A stretch of DNA of 6,856 nucleotides, from positions 1 through 6,856 of the forward strand of contig QHVR01000013.1 of NCBI GenBank assembly GCA_003223595.1, read 5' to 3'. Under the pieces are notes generated by a model. It was not told the origin of the DNA. It saw only the letters and a list, made by a program, of their open reading frames with translations, and did no database searches. Below are positions 1 to 5,875 of this stretch, piece by piece; positions within the stretch are counted from its first letter, which is position 1, and each line of letters opens with the position of its first letter. The stretch comes from Acidobacteriota bacterium. Its GTDB lineage: Bacteria; Acidobacteriota; Terriglobia; Terriglobales; Acidobacteriaceae. Position numbers and translations under genes: made by a program.

Positions 1-557
1 TCAGGAGCGGTGCACCGATCATGATGGGAACGCCGCCATCGCTGTTGAGAGGTAGAATGCCGGTCTTTAACTATTTACGTGAAGACGAAGTTGCGGATGC
101 TTATTTATATCTCACCCTGTATCCGCCCGATTGGGGAGTTCCTGATCCACCGCTGCCAGCAATTCGCCAGAAGCAGGCGGCTAGCGACATCGTGCCAGCC
201 GAATTCAGCGTGGAGCCGCCCAATGTTGCCCGGCGAAGCGATGATTTGAACATGATCCTGCTTCCTGTCACTGCAGCGCTGTTGATAACCGGAGGACTCT
301 GGTTCACATTCTCTGAAATTAAAAGGCTCACGGCGATAAGCGAGCGTCGCAAATTACTAGCGAACGGCCATGGCAGCGTCGTACGGGATGCATCCAGGTT
401 CGAAAAGCTGCCGCTGGAACCATCACCATCCAACAGTACAGTCCCGGCAGAAATCGCGGATTTTGTCCCTGACGCGGCGTTTGAGCCCGAGGACTATCGC
501 ACCTTCGAGAGTTCCTGGTTCTCACGTTGGATTGAGCGGGAAGATGAGGCAGCTTAA
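1..557 (+). CDS. C-terminal part of a c-type cytochrome domain protein with a C-terminal membrane anchor (5' end outside window)
   Basis: The reading frame is open from base 3 to the TAA at 555-557 with no stop, so the gene begins upstream of the window. The first residues read like the end of a class I cytochrome c: a Gly/Pro-rich stretch, then G-R-M-P-V-F (Met codon at 57-59, the likely axial haem ligand), then a helix with E-D-E-V-A-D-A-Y-L-Y-L and a Tyr-Pro-Pro end. The CXXCH haem site would lie upstream and is not seen. After a Pro-rich linker comes one hydrophobic helix (about 249-311, N-M-I-L-L-P-V-T-A-A-L-L...), followed by a basic stretch and then an acidic tail of about 75 residues. 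By the positive-inside rule the haem domain would be periplasmic and the tail cytoplasmic. An electron-transfer role is inferred from the fold; the partner is unknown. The ATG codons at 21 and 24 are internal, not starts. Confidence 0.72.
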   Translation, partial: RSGAPIMMGTPPSLLRGRMPVFNYLREDEVADAYLYLTLYPPDWGVPDPPLPAIRQKQAASDIVPAEFSVEPPNVARRSDDLNMILLPVTAALLITGGLWFTFSEIKRLTAISERRKLLANGHGSVVRDASRFEKLPLEPSPSNSTVPAEIADFVPDAAFEPEDYRTFESSWFSRWIEREDEAA

Positions 558-760
558 TTCGTCGCAGTTCTTCCTGAATCGGCTACCAAACTGGACTAAT
601 TCGCGCTCGGTTAGTGAGCCAGAGAGAACATGCGGACCTGACTAGCTTGGGAAAGATGGTTTTTGTGCTGGGGAACTGTGGCGCAGGGTACGATGTTCCT
701 ATCGAACAAGCCTTCGACCCTTTGTTGCTGGTCATTGCATTGTTTTGTCGCGACTTCAAA

Positions 761-798
761 CGCCGGGGGGGGAAACCAATCTCCGGCGCCTTTTCCCC
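761..798 (+). other. Two overlapping, interleaved stems around a G8 tract (possible pseudoknot or alternative hairpins)
   Basis: Stem 1 pairs CGCCGG (761-766) with CCGGCG (783-788). Stem 2 pairs GGGGAAA (769-775) with TTTCCCC (792-798). The 5' arm of stem 2 lies in the loop of stem 1 and its 3' arm lies outside, so the stems are either alternatives or an H-type pseudoknot with loops of 2, 7 and 3 bases. The element is about 175 bases upstream of the receptor start. Whether it is transcribed is unknown. The 3' arm of stem 1 is followed by CCTTTT, so it could also act as a weak terminator for the upstream gene. Confidence 0.3.
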
Positions 799-875
799 AA
801 ACCCGTTAGCACCATTCCCCGCTGACCTTCAAGAAAATAAATCGGTATTAAAACGTTTCTGGCCTGCATTTTTGC

Positions 876-905
876 ATGACGGTGCGCATAGTTTTTGTGT
901 AGGAT
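876..905 (+). promoter_or_regulatory. Weak sigma-70-like promoter candidate for the receptor gene
   Basis: ATGACG (876-881) and TAGGAT (900-905) each match 4 of 6 bases of the -35 and -10 consensus, with an 18-base spacer. Transcription would start about 60 bases before the ATG at 972. A second equally weak pair, CTGACC (822-827) and TATTAA (846-851), lies upstream. Neither is strong, so placement is tentative. Confidence 0.25.
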
Positions 906-971
906 GTCAGCGAATTACATCTGTGTTCGGGGCGTGATCCTCGTGTTCCGGCCACGCATCAGGAGTTTCCT

Positions 972-3900
972 ATGCAAGCGTCCCAGTTTCGCTCCCGGCG
1001 TATTTCGCAATTTCTTTTCTGCACTCTTCTGATCGCCAGCGCTTTATTGATGCCATCGCTGCTTTGTGCCCAGGCCTACTTCGGAACCGTCAGCGGCGAA
1101 CTAACGGACGCGAGCGGCGCCGTGATCCCCGGCGCCAGCGTGACGCTCCTTGATGAAGAGAAGGGATTCCACTTCGCTACGACTTCCGACAGCAGCGGAC
1201 GCTATCTGTTCCGATCGGTAGCTCCGGGACTGTACTCGGTTTCGGCCGACGCCAAGGGCTTCGCCAAAGTCAGCAGTGTCCGCTTCAAGGTCGACGTAAA
1301 CCAGAACGCGACGACGAACCTGAAGTTGAAGATCGGCGCTGCCAGCCAGACGGTGGAAGTGGGAGCGCAATCCGAGGCCATTCAGACCGAGGATGCCGAA
1401 ACTGGGCAGGTGGTGAATCGCAGGTACATCAACGATCTGCCGCTGATTGACCGCAATGTCGTCGCGCTGACCTCTCTGGCTCCCGGTGTTACCGAGATGG
1501 ATGACCAGTGCGGCGCCGATTGCACCGGAACCAACTTCGTTTCCAACGGCAGTCGCGGATCGACCTCCGACATTTTGACCGACGGCGCTTCAGCCACCAA
1601 TTCGGAACCAAATGGCGGCATCACGGCGGCCACATACCTGCCATCCCCCGAAGCCGTGCAGGAGTTCAAGGTTCAGCAAACCAATTTCAGCGCGGAATAC
1701 GGCTTCTCCGGCGGGTCCGTAGTCAACATGATCACGCGCTCGGGCACGAACAAGTTTCATGGAAGCGGCTACGAATTTTTCCGCGATGACAGCCTCGATG
1801 CCAACGACTGGTTCGCCAATCGTAACGGCGATCCCATTCCGCCACTGCGCCGCAACAATTTTGGATTCACCTTTGGCGGTCCCATCATCAAGAACAGGAC
1901 TTTCTTCTTCGTCGACTATGACGGCTTGCGCTCTTCAGGATTGAGCACCGCGAACGGCGCGGTCCCCACCGCTTCCATGCGCACGGGCGATTTCGGCGAG
2001 GTGTGTGCCGCACAAGGAGGCTCGTTCGATACCAATGGCGCCTGCAGCGTAGCTGCCGGCCAGATCTGGGATCCCTACTCCGGGGTTTACGACTCCAGTG
2101 CCGGAGGCATCCTGCGCAGCACGTTTATTCCCTTCAATAATCTCGGAACCTATACGAGCCCCGGCCCGGCTTCTCCCGTACCAGGCAATCTGATTGATCC
2201 CGTCGCGCAGAAGATGATGGCTCTATTTCCCGCAGCAAATGTCTCCGGCGGGGATATCTACAACAACTGGTTCGGCTCCGGTGCAAGCAAGCGGTCCAAC
2301 GACCAGTTCGACTTGAAAATTGACCATCGCTGGACCGAGAACAATTTGATGAGCGCGAAGTTTGCGTATCAATATAATCCCGCGGGCTCGGGCCTGGACT
2401 GCTTCAAGAACTACGCCGATCCCTGCAAGGGCGGCCCGGGCTGGTCCAACGCCCACCTCTTCGCCGTTACCGACACGCATACGTTCAGTCCCACTTTGTT
2501 GCTGAATGCGACGTTGGGATTCACCCGCGGAGTCTGGCACATCCAGTCCTACAACCCTCACGGTCAGAATGACCCGCTGGGTGCCCTCGGCTTCCCCTCG
2601 TACTTGCAGAGCAATGGGTTCAACGGTGTTCCCGCGATCTTCATCGACCAGTACGCCAGCGCCGGATACGCCAACATCGGCACGGACCCTTACGGCAACT
2701 ACCGGCTGGGCCAAGATACCGGACAACTTTCAATCACGCTCGACAAGGTTCATCGCTCGCACGAGTTTAAGTTTGGCTTCGACGGCAGAATTCACCAGAT
2801 CAACTACATCCAGACCAACTCTCCGCTCGGCAAGTTCAGCTTCAACCAGGATGGCTCCGACGCGTGCCCCAGCGGTCAGGACGTGTGCGGTGGCGATCCC
2901 ATGGCCAGCTTCATGATGGGCATGTTCACGCAGGGCGATGCCGGCAACGAGGGTGGCTCGAATTACGAGATCCAGTTCCGGCCTGCCACCACCAACTATC
3001 AGTACGGCTTCTTCGTGCAGGACAACTGGAAAGCCACGTCCAAACTTACTTTGAATCTCGGCTTGCGTTATGACGTCACGCTGCCGCGCACCGATCGCTA
3101 CAACCGGCAGAACTGGTTTGATCCAAACGCCCCGAGCCCCTTGAACGGTGGCAGCGTAACCTACACCGATCCAGTGACTGGCAATCCGGTAAACCTTCCC
3201 CTGAAGGGCGGCGAGGTGTTCGTATCTTCCGGACAGCGCACCAACTATGTGACCGATTGGCACGACATTCAGCCCCGCATCGGCTTTGCTTTCCAGTTTG
3301 CTCCGCAAACGGTAGTCCGCGGCGGTTACGGCATGTATTACGGACAGTCCCGCTCCGGCGTAACAGGCGTCGCCCCGTACGGCAGCCAGGGCTTCAACCA
3401 ATACACCAACGTGATCACCGCCAATCCCGCCAATCACGCCACTCCTTACGCGCACCTGAGCAATCCGTTCCCCAACGGATTGATTCAGCCATCGGGAAAT
3501 AAGCTCGGCCTGATGAACGATGTTGGCTTCGACGCGAACGGTCCGCTGCGCACTGCCGGTGCGAACCAGACTCCCTATGAGCAGAGCTGGAGCTTTGGCA
3601 TCGAGCGGCAGTTGCCGAGCAATATCTTGATCAACGCGGAGTATATCGGCAAGAAGGGAACCCACCTGCCTTTCAGCGGTTCCAATTACAGAAACCACTT
3701 AGGTCCCTGGGTGGAAGGTTTGCCCGTCGGCGATCCCAACGCAGCGGACCCATGTCAGGGCCTCACCATCGCCTGCCTGAATAACTTGGTGGACAATCCC
3801 TTCGCTACCTCCATCACCGATCCCAACAGCACCTTAGGCAGCAACTTCGACCAGATCCCGTATTTTCAGCTGCTGCTTCCTTATCCGCAGTTCACCGGAG

Positions 3901-4676
3901 TAACTACGGAACCGCAGATGATTGGCAGTTCCATTTATCACGGCTTGCAATTGCTCGCCGAAAAAAGATTCTCCAACGGCCTGCAGTTCCTTGCCACCTA
4001 CACGTGGTCGAAGTCCATCGATAACTCTTCCCAGGCAGACGACAACGTCACCTGGCTGGGCAGTTTCTCCGGCTTGCAGGATCCCAATAAGCCGTGGCTC
4101 GAGCGTAGCCTCTCGACCTTCGACATTCCACACGTGATTCAGTTGAGCTACAGCTATGATCTGCCGTTCGGGCGCGGCCGCGCGTTCCTCGGCAACATGC
4201 CGCGCTGGGCAGAATTCGTCATCGGCGGATGGAAGACGAACGGCATCTGGCGTATCGCGGATGGACGGCCGCTCACATTCGACGTTGAAGACGGAAATCC
4301 AATTCCCACCTATGGCACGCAGCGCCCCAACATCGTGGGGACGCCCAAGCGCAACCATGGCTCGAATTTCATGGATAACTATTTCGTCGACAACACCATC
4401 TTCCAACGTCCAGCCGATTTCACGCTGGGCAACGCTCCCCGTGCGCTGGGCAGCGTTCGCAGCCCGTGGTCCTTCACCACGAACTTGTCCGTAGGAAAGC
4501 AGTTCTACATTCGCGAGGAGATGAATTTCGAAGTTCGCCTCGAGGCCCAAAATGCGCTGAATCATCCTGTCTTCGGAACGCCAAACACAACCGTGGACAA
4601 CGACAGCTTCGGCAAGATTTTTTACACCTCGGTGGGACCAAGGCAGGTGCAACTAGCTTTCAAGTTCAACTTCTAA
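972..4676 (+). CDS. Oar-like TonB-dependent outer-membrane receptor with N-terminal carboxypeptidase-regulatory-like domain
   Basis: The ATG at 972 has a good Shine-Dalgarno AGGAG at 961-965, six bases upstream. The 1234-residue product starts with a basic N-terminus and hydrophobic core, with a likely signal peptidase I site after A-Q-A (residue 35). Residues about 36-125 form a beta-sandwich of the CarboxypepD_reg/Cna-B type (G-T-V-S-G-E-L-T-D-A-S-G-A-V-I-P-G-A). A plug-like region follows (about 130-265) with E-F-K-V-Q-Q-T-N-F-S-A-E-Y-G and the V-N-M-I-T-R-S-G-T-N motif typical of Oar-like receptors. The rest is a large beta-barrel rich in aromatic and Asn residues, ending in Phe (K-F-N-F), the usual outer-membrane assembly signal. 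Length is normal for the acidobacterial family. Energy would come from TonB-ExbBD encoded elsewhere. The substrate cannot be read from sequence; members are variously linked to polysaccharide, peptide or adhesion roles. The mature chain has exactly ten cysteines, in five close pairs. Confidence 0.95.
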   Translation: MQASQFRSRRISQFLFCTLLIASALLMPSLLCAQAYFGTVSGELTDASGAVIPGASVTLLDEEKGFHFATTSDSSGRYLFRSVAPGLYSVSADAKGFAKVSSVRFKVDVNQNATTNLKLKIGAASQTVEVGAQSEAIQTEDAETGQVVNRRYINDLPLIDRNVVALTSLAPGVTEMDDQCGADCTGTNFVSNGSRGSTSDILTDGASATNSEPNGGITAATYLPSPEAVQEFKVQQTNFSAEYGFSGGSVVNMITRSGTNKFHGSGYEFFRDDSLDANDWFANRNGDPIPPLRRNNFGFTFGGPIIKNRTFFFVDYDGLRSSGLSTANGAVPTASMRTGDFGEVCAAQGGSFDTNGACSVAAGQIWDPYSGVYDSSAGGILRSTFIPFNNLGTYTSPGPASPVPGNLIDPVAQKMMALFPAANVSGGDIYNNWFGSGASKRSNDQFDLKIDHRWTENNLMSAKFAYQYNPAGSGLDCFKNYADPCKGGPGWSNAHLFAVTDTHTFSPTLLLNATLGFTRGVWHIQSYNPHGQNDPLGALGFPSYLQSNGFNGVPAIFIDQYASAGYANIGTDPYGNYRLGQDTGQLSITLDKVHRSHEFKFGFDGRIHQINYIQTNSPLGKFSFNQDGSDACPSGQDVCGGDPMASFMMGMFTQGDAGNEGGSNYEIQFRPATTNYQYGFFVQDNWKATSKLTLNLGLRYDVTLPRTDRYNRQNWFDPNAPSPLNGGSVTYTDPVTGNPVNLPLKGGEVFVSSGQRTNYVTDWHDIQPRIGFAFQFAPQTVVRGGYGMYYGQSRSGVTGVAPYGSQGFNQYTNVITANPANHATPYAHLSNPFPNGLIQPSGNKLGLMNDVGFDANGPLRTAGANQTPYEQSWSFGIERQLPSNILINAEYIGKKGTHLPFSGSNYRNHLGPWVEGLPVGDPNAADPCQGLTIACLNNLVDNPFATSITDPNSTLGSNFDQIPYFQLLLPYPQFTGVTTEPQMIGSSIYHGLQLLAEKRFSNGLQFLATYTWSKSIDNSSQADDNVTWLGSFSGLQDPNKPWLERSLSTFDIPHVIQLSYSYDLPFGRGRAFLGNMPRWAEFVIGGWKTNGIWRIADGRPLTFDVEDGNPIPTYGTQRPNIVGTPKRNHGSNFMDNYFVDNTIFQRPADFTLGNAPRALGSVRSPWSFTTNLSVGKQFYIREEMNFEVRLEAQNALNHPVFGTPNTTVDNDSFGKIFYTSVGPRQVQLAFKFNF

Positions 4677-4700
4677 ACGTAAAAATTCACCTTTGGGTGG

Positions 4701-4754
4701 CGCAGCGGTTTCACCGCTGCGATTAGGCCCTTATGAAATCGGCCGGCTTTAGCC
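4701..4754. repeat. Palindromic repeat element downstream of the receptor gene, also a possible terminator
   Basis: CGCAGCGGT (4701-4709) pairs perfectly with ACCGCTGCG (4713-4721) around TTC, a 9-bp stem starting 24 bases after the receptor stop. A second small palindrome, GGCTTTAGCC, lies at 4745-4754. There is no T-run after the main stem, so if it ends transcription it does not look like a classic intrinsic terminator. The word CCGGCTTTAG (4743-4752) recurs inverted at 6330-6339, which supports membership in a dispersed intergenic repeat family. Confidence 0.6.
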
Positions 4755-4861
4755 ATAGCGGTGCCTTTTGAAATGTAGAGCTACTGGGTCGGATTCATAA
4801 TCTGAACGCCATCAGATTTTCACGTTGATCTTCGTGGCATCAATTCAATCCACGTGTATCT

Positions 4862-4892
4862 AGTGCTCTCCGCAAGGTTCTACAGCACTTTT
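4862..4892 (+). terminator. Weak intrinsic-terminator-like hairpin
   Basis: AGTGCT (4862-4867) is complementary to AGCACT (4884-4889) across a 16-base loop, and the 3' arm runs into a short T-rich stretch (TTTTCTT). The stem is only 6 bp and the loop is long, so folding is doubtful. It would lie nearly 190 bases after the receptor stop. Confidence 0.2.
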
Positions 4893-4922
4893 CTTGCTGT
4901 CCATCAGGAATGAGCCTATTTC

Positions 4923-4954
4923 ATAGGAGCTTATGACTCCTCCAAAATAGGAGC
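4923..4954 (+). promoter_or_regulatory. Symmetric AGGAG / CTCCT / AGGAG module able to form either of two exclusive hairpins
   Basis: The direct repeat ATAGGAGC occurs at 4923-4930 and 4947-4954. Between them CTCCT (4937-4941) is complementary to the AGGAG of either copy. Both possible hairpins have a 5-bp stem and a 7-base loop, so the middle arm can hide one Shine-Dalgarno-like motif or the other. Each AGGAG precedes an ATG (4933 and 4958). This would suit a translational leader, but the stems are short and chance is possible. Confidence 0.35.
4933..4950 (+). CDS. Putative five-codon leader peptide (M-T-P-P-K)
   Basis: ATG at 4933 follows AGGAG (4925-4929) by three bases, closer than ideal. 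The frame reads five codons and stops at TAG (4948-4950), and this stop overlaps the second AGGAG (4949-4953) that precedes the next short frame. It contains a Pro-Pro pair, a dipeptide that can slow ribosomes. No homologue is known to me and coding is unproven; such tiny frames often arise by chance. Confidence 0.2.
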   Translation: MTPPK

Positions 4955-4957
4955 GCA

Positions 4958-4999
4958 ATGGCGTCGCCACGTCGATTGCCAGGCAAGCGCCTGGAGTGA
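4958..4999 (+). CDS. Putative 13-codon leader ORF upstream of the lipoprotein gene
   Basis: ATG at 4958 lies four bases after AGGAG (4949-4953), a reasonable ribosome binding site. The frame reads MASPRRLPGKRLE and ends at TGA (4997-4999), which overlaps a further ATG at 4999-5001 whose frame runs 18 codons and overlaps the lipoprotein start out of frame. The peptide is strongly basic. The start overlaps a small dyad, TGGCG-T-CGCCA (4959-4969). Translation would keep ribosomes close to the lipoprotein start 22 bases on. This is a candidate only. Confidence 0.22.
   Translation: MASPRRLPGKRLE
4979..4994 (+). promoter_or_regulatory. Perfect tetraloop hairpin in the lipoprotein leader
   Basis: CCAGGC (4979-4984) pairs perfectly with GCCTGG (4989-4994) around AAGC. 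It lies 16 bases upstream of the Shine-Dalgarno motif GGTGA (5011-5015) and inside the short frame 4958-4999, so translation of that frame would melt it. No T-run follows, so it is not a terminator. Confidence 0.35.
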
Positions 5000-5021
5000 T
5001 GCAGCGGAAAGGTGACCCAAA

Positions 5022-5690
5022 ATGCGCAACGGTCTCCCTGTATTGGTTCTGCTGATGTTTTTGGGTGCATGCGGCACTCCCACCCATCAACCAACTCCCG
5101 CTACAAGCTCTCAACCAAGTTCAGCTACGCCCACTCAACCAACTTCCGCTACGGGATCGCAGCCAGCCTCGGGTACGGACCCTCAACCACATTCCACCAC
5201 GACCTATCAATCAAACTCCGGAAAAGTGAGTTCACTGAATGCGGTCACGGCAGCCTTGCAACCCGCGGGAAGTTTCGCGTCTCCGGACTCCATGGGCGGC
5301 GCATGCAATTACGGAGAATGTCCCGCCTGGCAGTTTACTAATGACCACTTCTCCTACACCCTTCCGGATGGCACGACCGCAGATTTCACCAACTTCAGCG
5401 GCACGGCGGACTTTACCAATCAGTCCGATGTGAAGGTAAAAGGAACGGCCTCCGGTAACGATTCTGCGGGAACTCCGGTGCAGGTAACTGTGGACTGGGC
5501 GTGGTCTGCCTCCTGCCGCAGCGGACGCGGTGGTGGATGTACGAAAACGTTCATCTCGGGAACATTAACAGTTGTGAAGAGACAAACTGCCGGGCAGATC
5601 CCGGAGAAACGGCGACCCGGTTACCCCAGCTTTCGTGCTTTTCGAGGCTGGGCATGGGTGCTCCCAACATCAAGAGATTTTCCTAACTAG
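5022..5690 (+). CDS. Secreted lipoprotein with Q-P-rich octapeptide linker, unknown function
   Basis: The ATG at 5022 is preceded by GGTGA (5011-5015) at six bases. The 222-residue product begins M-R-N-G, then a hydrophobic core and a lipobox L-G-A-C, with lipidation expected on Cys17. Gly rather than Asp follows the Cys, and an outer-membrane destination is a guess. Residues 23-66 are tandem octapeptides of the type Q-P-x-S-A-T-x-x, a flexible spacer. Residues about 75-187 look beta-rich with two close Cys pairs (95/100 and 165/173) and the repeated motif A-D-F-T-N. I do not recognise this domain. The last ~35 residues (from about 188) are Arg/Pro/Trp-rich, unlike the rest, and coincide with a palindromic repeat-like DNA segment, suggesting that the original stop was lost or replaced. 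The gene stands alone between hairpin-bearing gaps. Confidence 0.75.
   Translation: MRNGLPVLVLLMFLGACGTPTHQPTPATSSQPSSATPTQPTSATGSQPASGTDPQPHSTTTYQSNSGKVSSLNAVTAALQPAGSFASPDSMGGACNYGECPAWQFTNDHFSYTLPDGTTADFTNFSGTADFTNQSDVKVKGTASGNDSAGTPVQVTVDWAWSASCRSGRGGGCTKTFISGTLTVVKRQTAGQIPEKRRPGYPSFRAFRGWAWVLPTSRDFPN
5088..5219 (+). repeat. In-frame 24-bp minisatellite encoding octapeptides
   Basis: Five full 24-base units (5088-5207) plus a 12-base sixth encode QPTPATSS, QPSSATPT, QPTSATGS, QPASGTDP, QPHSTTTY and QSNS. Units are conserved at the CAA/CAG-CCA start and drift toward the 3' end. Copy-number changes would keep the reading frame and alter only the linker length between the lipid anchor and the folded domain. 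Confidence 0.75.
5580..5690. repeat. Palindromic repeat-like segment overlapping the 3' end of the lipoprotein gene
   Basis: CCCAGC (5625-5630) pairs with GCTGGG (5647-5652), with a further TCG/CGA pairing inside, and GGGTGCTCCCAAC follows. Upstream, CCCGG (5600-5604) and CCGG (5617-5620) give more short symmetric words. The style (CCCC-A-arm, loop with CGTGCTTTT, GGG arm, GGTGC word) resembles the element at 5751-5787. I recall similar segments between acidobacterial genes, but this is memory, not a search. Boundaries are approximate. Confidence 0.4.
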
Positions 5691-5721
5691 CATCTCCGCT
5701 CCCCACGACTGAAGACGGAAG

Positions 5722-5741
5722 GTGGCACGTCTCCGCGCCAC
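5722..5741. repeat. Hairpin downstream of the lipoprotein gene
   Basis: GTGGCACG (5722-5729) pairs with CGCGCCAC (5734-5741) around TCTC, 8 positions with one A-C mismatch. It lies about 30 bases after the lipoprotein stop and 13 bases before the next palindrome. There is no T-run, so a terminator role is uncertain; it may be part of the same composite repeat. Confidence 0.45.
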
Positions 5742-5750
5742 GGATCAAGC

Positions 5751-5787
5751 GGTGCCCCATTCAAGCGCGCTTTTGGCTTGAGTGGGG
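5751..5787. repeat. REP-like palindromic element, copy upstream of the permease gene
   Basis: CCCCATTCAAGC (5755-5766) pairs with GCTTGAGTGGGG (5776-5787) over 12 bp with a single T-G wobble and a 9-base loop (GCGCTTTTG). The leading word GGTGCCCCATTCAA (5751-5764) occurs again, identical over 14 bases, at 6294-6307 on the other side of the permease gene. The wobble is compatible with pairing at the RNA level. It is too GC-rich at its end and lacks a T-run to be a classic terminator. Confidence 0.7.
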
Positions 5788-5862
5788 ATTTCCCTCACGC
5801 TATGTTCTTCGGCGATTAATAGCGCCCCATATTCCGTGCTACTGTCCCCTGAATGATCTCTC

Positions 5863-5868
5863 TATAGT
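5863..5868 (+). promoter_or_regulatory. -10-like box TATAGT placed for a leaderless transcript
   Basis: TATAGT matches TATAAT in 5 of 6 bases and ends seven bases before the ATG at 5876, the spacing expected if transcription starts at or next to the A of the start codon. No good -35 is visible at 16-18 bases upstream. The GTG at 5867 inside this box is an alternative in-frame start but has no ribosome binding site. Confidence 0.4.
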
Positions 5869-5875
5869 GGGGAGC

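Larger units (their letters stand above)
558..971. other. Intergenic region between the cytochrome-like gene and the TonB-dependent receptor
   Basis: This 414-base gap has no coding stretch I can support. It is less GC-rich and more homopolymeric (T-runs, an 8-base G-run at 765-772) than the flanking genes. A frame open from 614 to 937 translates to a sequence of mixed composition without recognisable motifs or a convincing ribosome binding site. The gap holds the overlapping hairpins at 761-798 and a weak promoter candidate nearer the receptor gene. I see no clear intrinsic terminator for the upstream gene. Confidence 0.6.
4677..5021. other. Intergenic region: palindromic repeat, weak terminator-like hairpin and short-ORF leader
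   Basis: This 345-base gap contains a 9-bp palindrome just after the receptor stop, a repeat-like stretch with GGCTTTAGCC, a weak hairpin with T-run at 4862-4892, and a compact leader region with two very short frames behind AGGAG motifs before the lipoprotein gene. CATAAT (4796-4801) matches the -10 consensus in 5 of 6 bases but lacks a -35 at proper spacing. TTGCTG (4894-4899) and TATTTC (4917-4922), 17 bases apart, are another weak pair. Confidence 0.55.

Noticed and set aside
860..877. Sigma-54-like promoter (TGGC...TTGCAT) upstream of the receptor gene
   Set aside because: GG (861-862) and GC (874-875) are separated by 11 bases instead of the required 10, and such one-base changes normally abolish sigma-54 promoters.
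614..937. 107-residue open frame in the gap before the receptor
   Set aside because: No plausible ribosome binding site, mixed composition, no motif, and it runs through the G8 tract and structured segment; I consider it non-coding.
1059..1071. Possible lipobox at Cys32 of the receptor
   Set aside because: The residues before it are S-L-L, with Leu at -1 where small residues are needed; the A-Q-A signal peptidase I site at 33-35 fits better.
2730..3698. Long minus-strand open frames inside the receptor gene (also 3834-4652 and 2223-2726)
   Set aside because: They are antisense shadows of a GC-rich gene whose plus-strand frame has clear domains from signal peptide to terminal Phe.
4860..5114. 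84-residue minus-strand open frame opposite the lipoprotein leader
   Set aside because: It overlaps the lipoprotein signal sequence and leader, has no recognised motif, and plus-strand features explain the region better.
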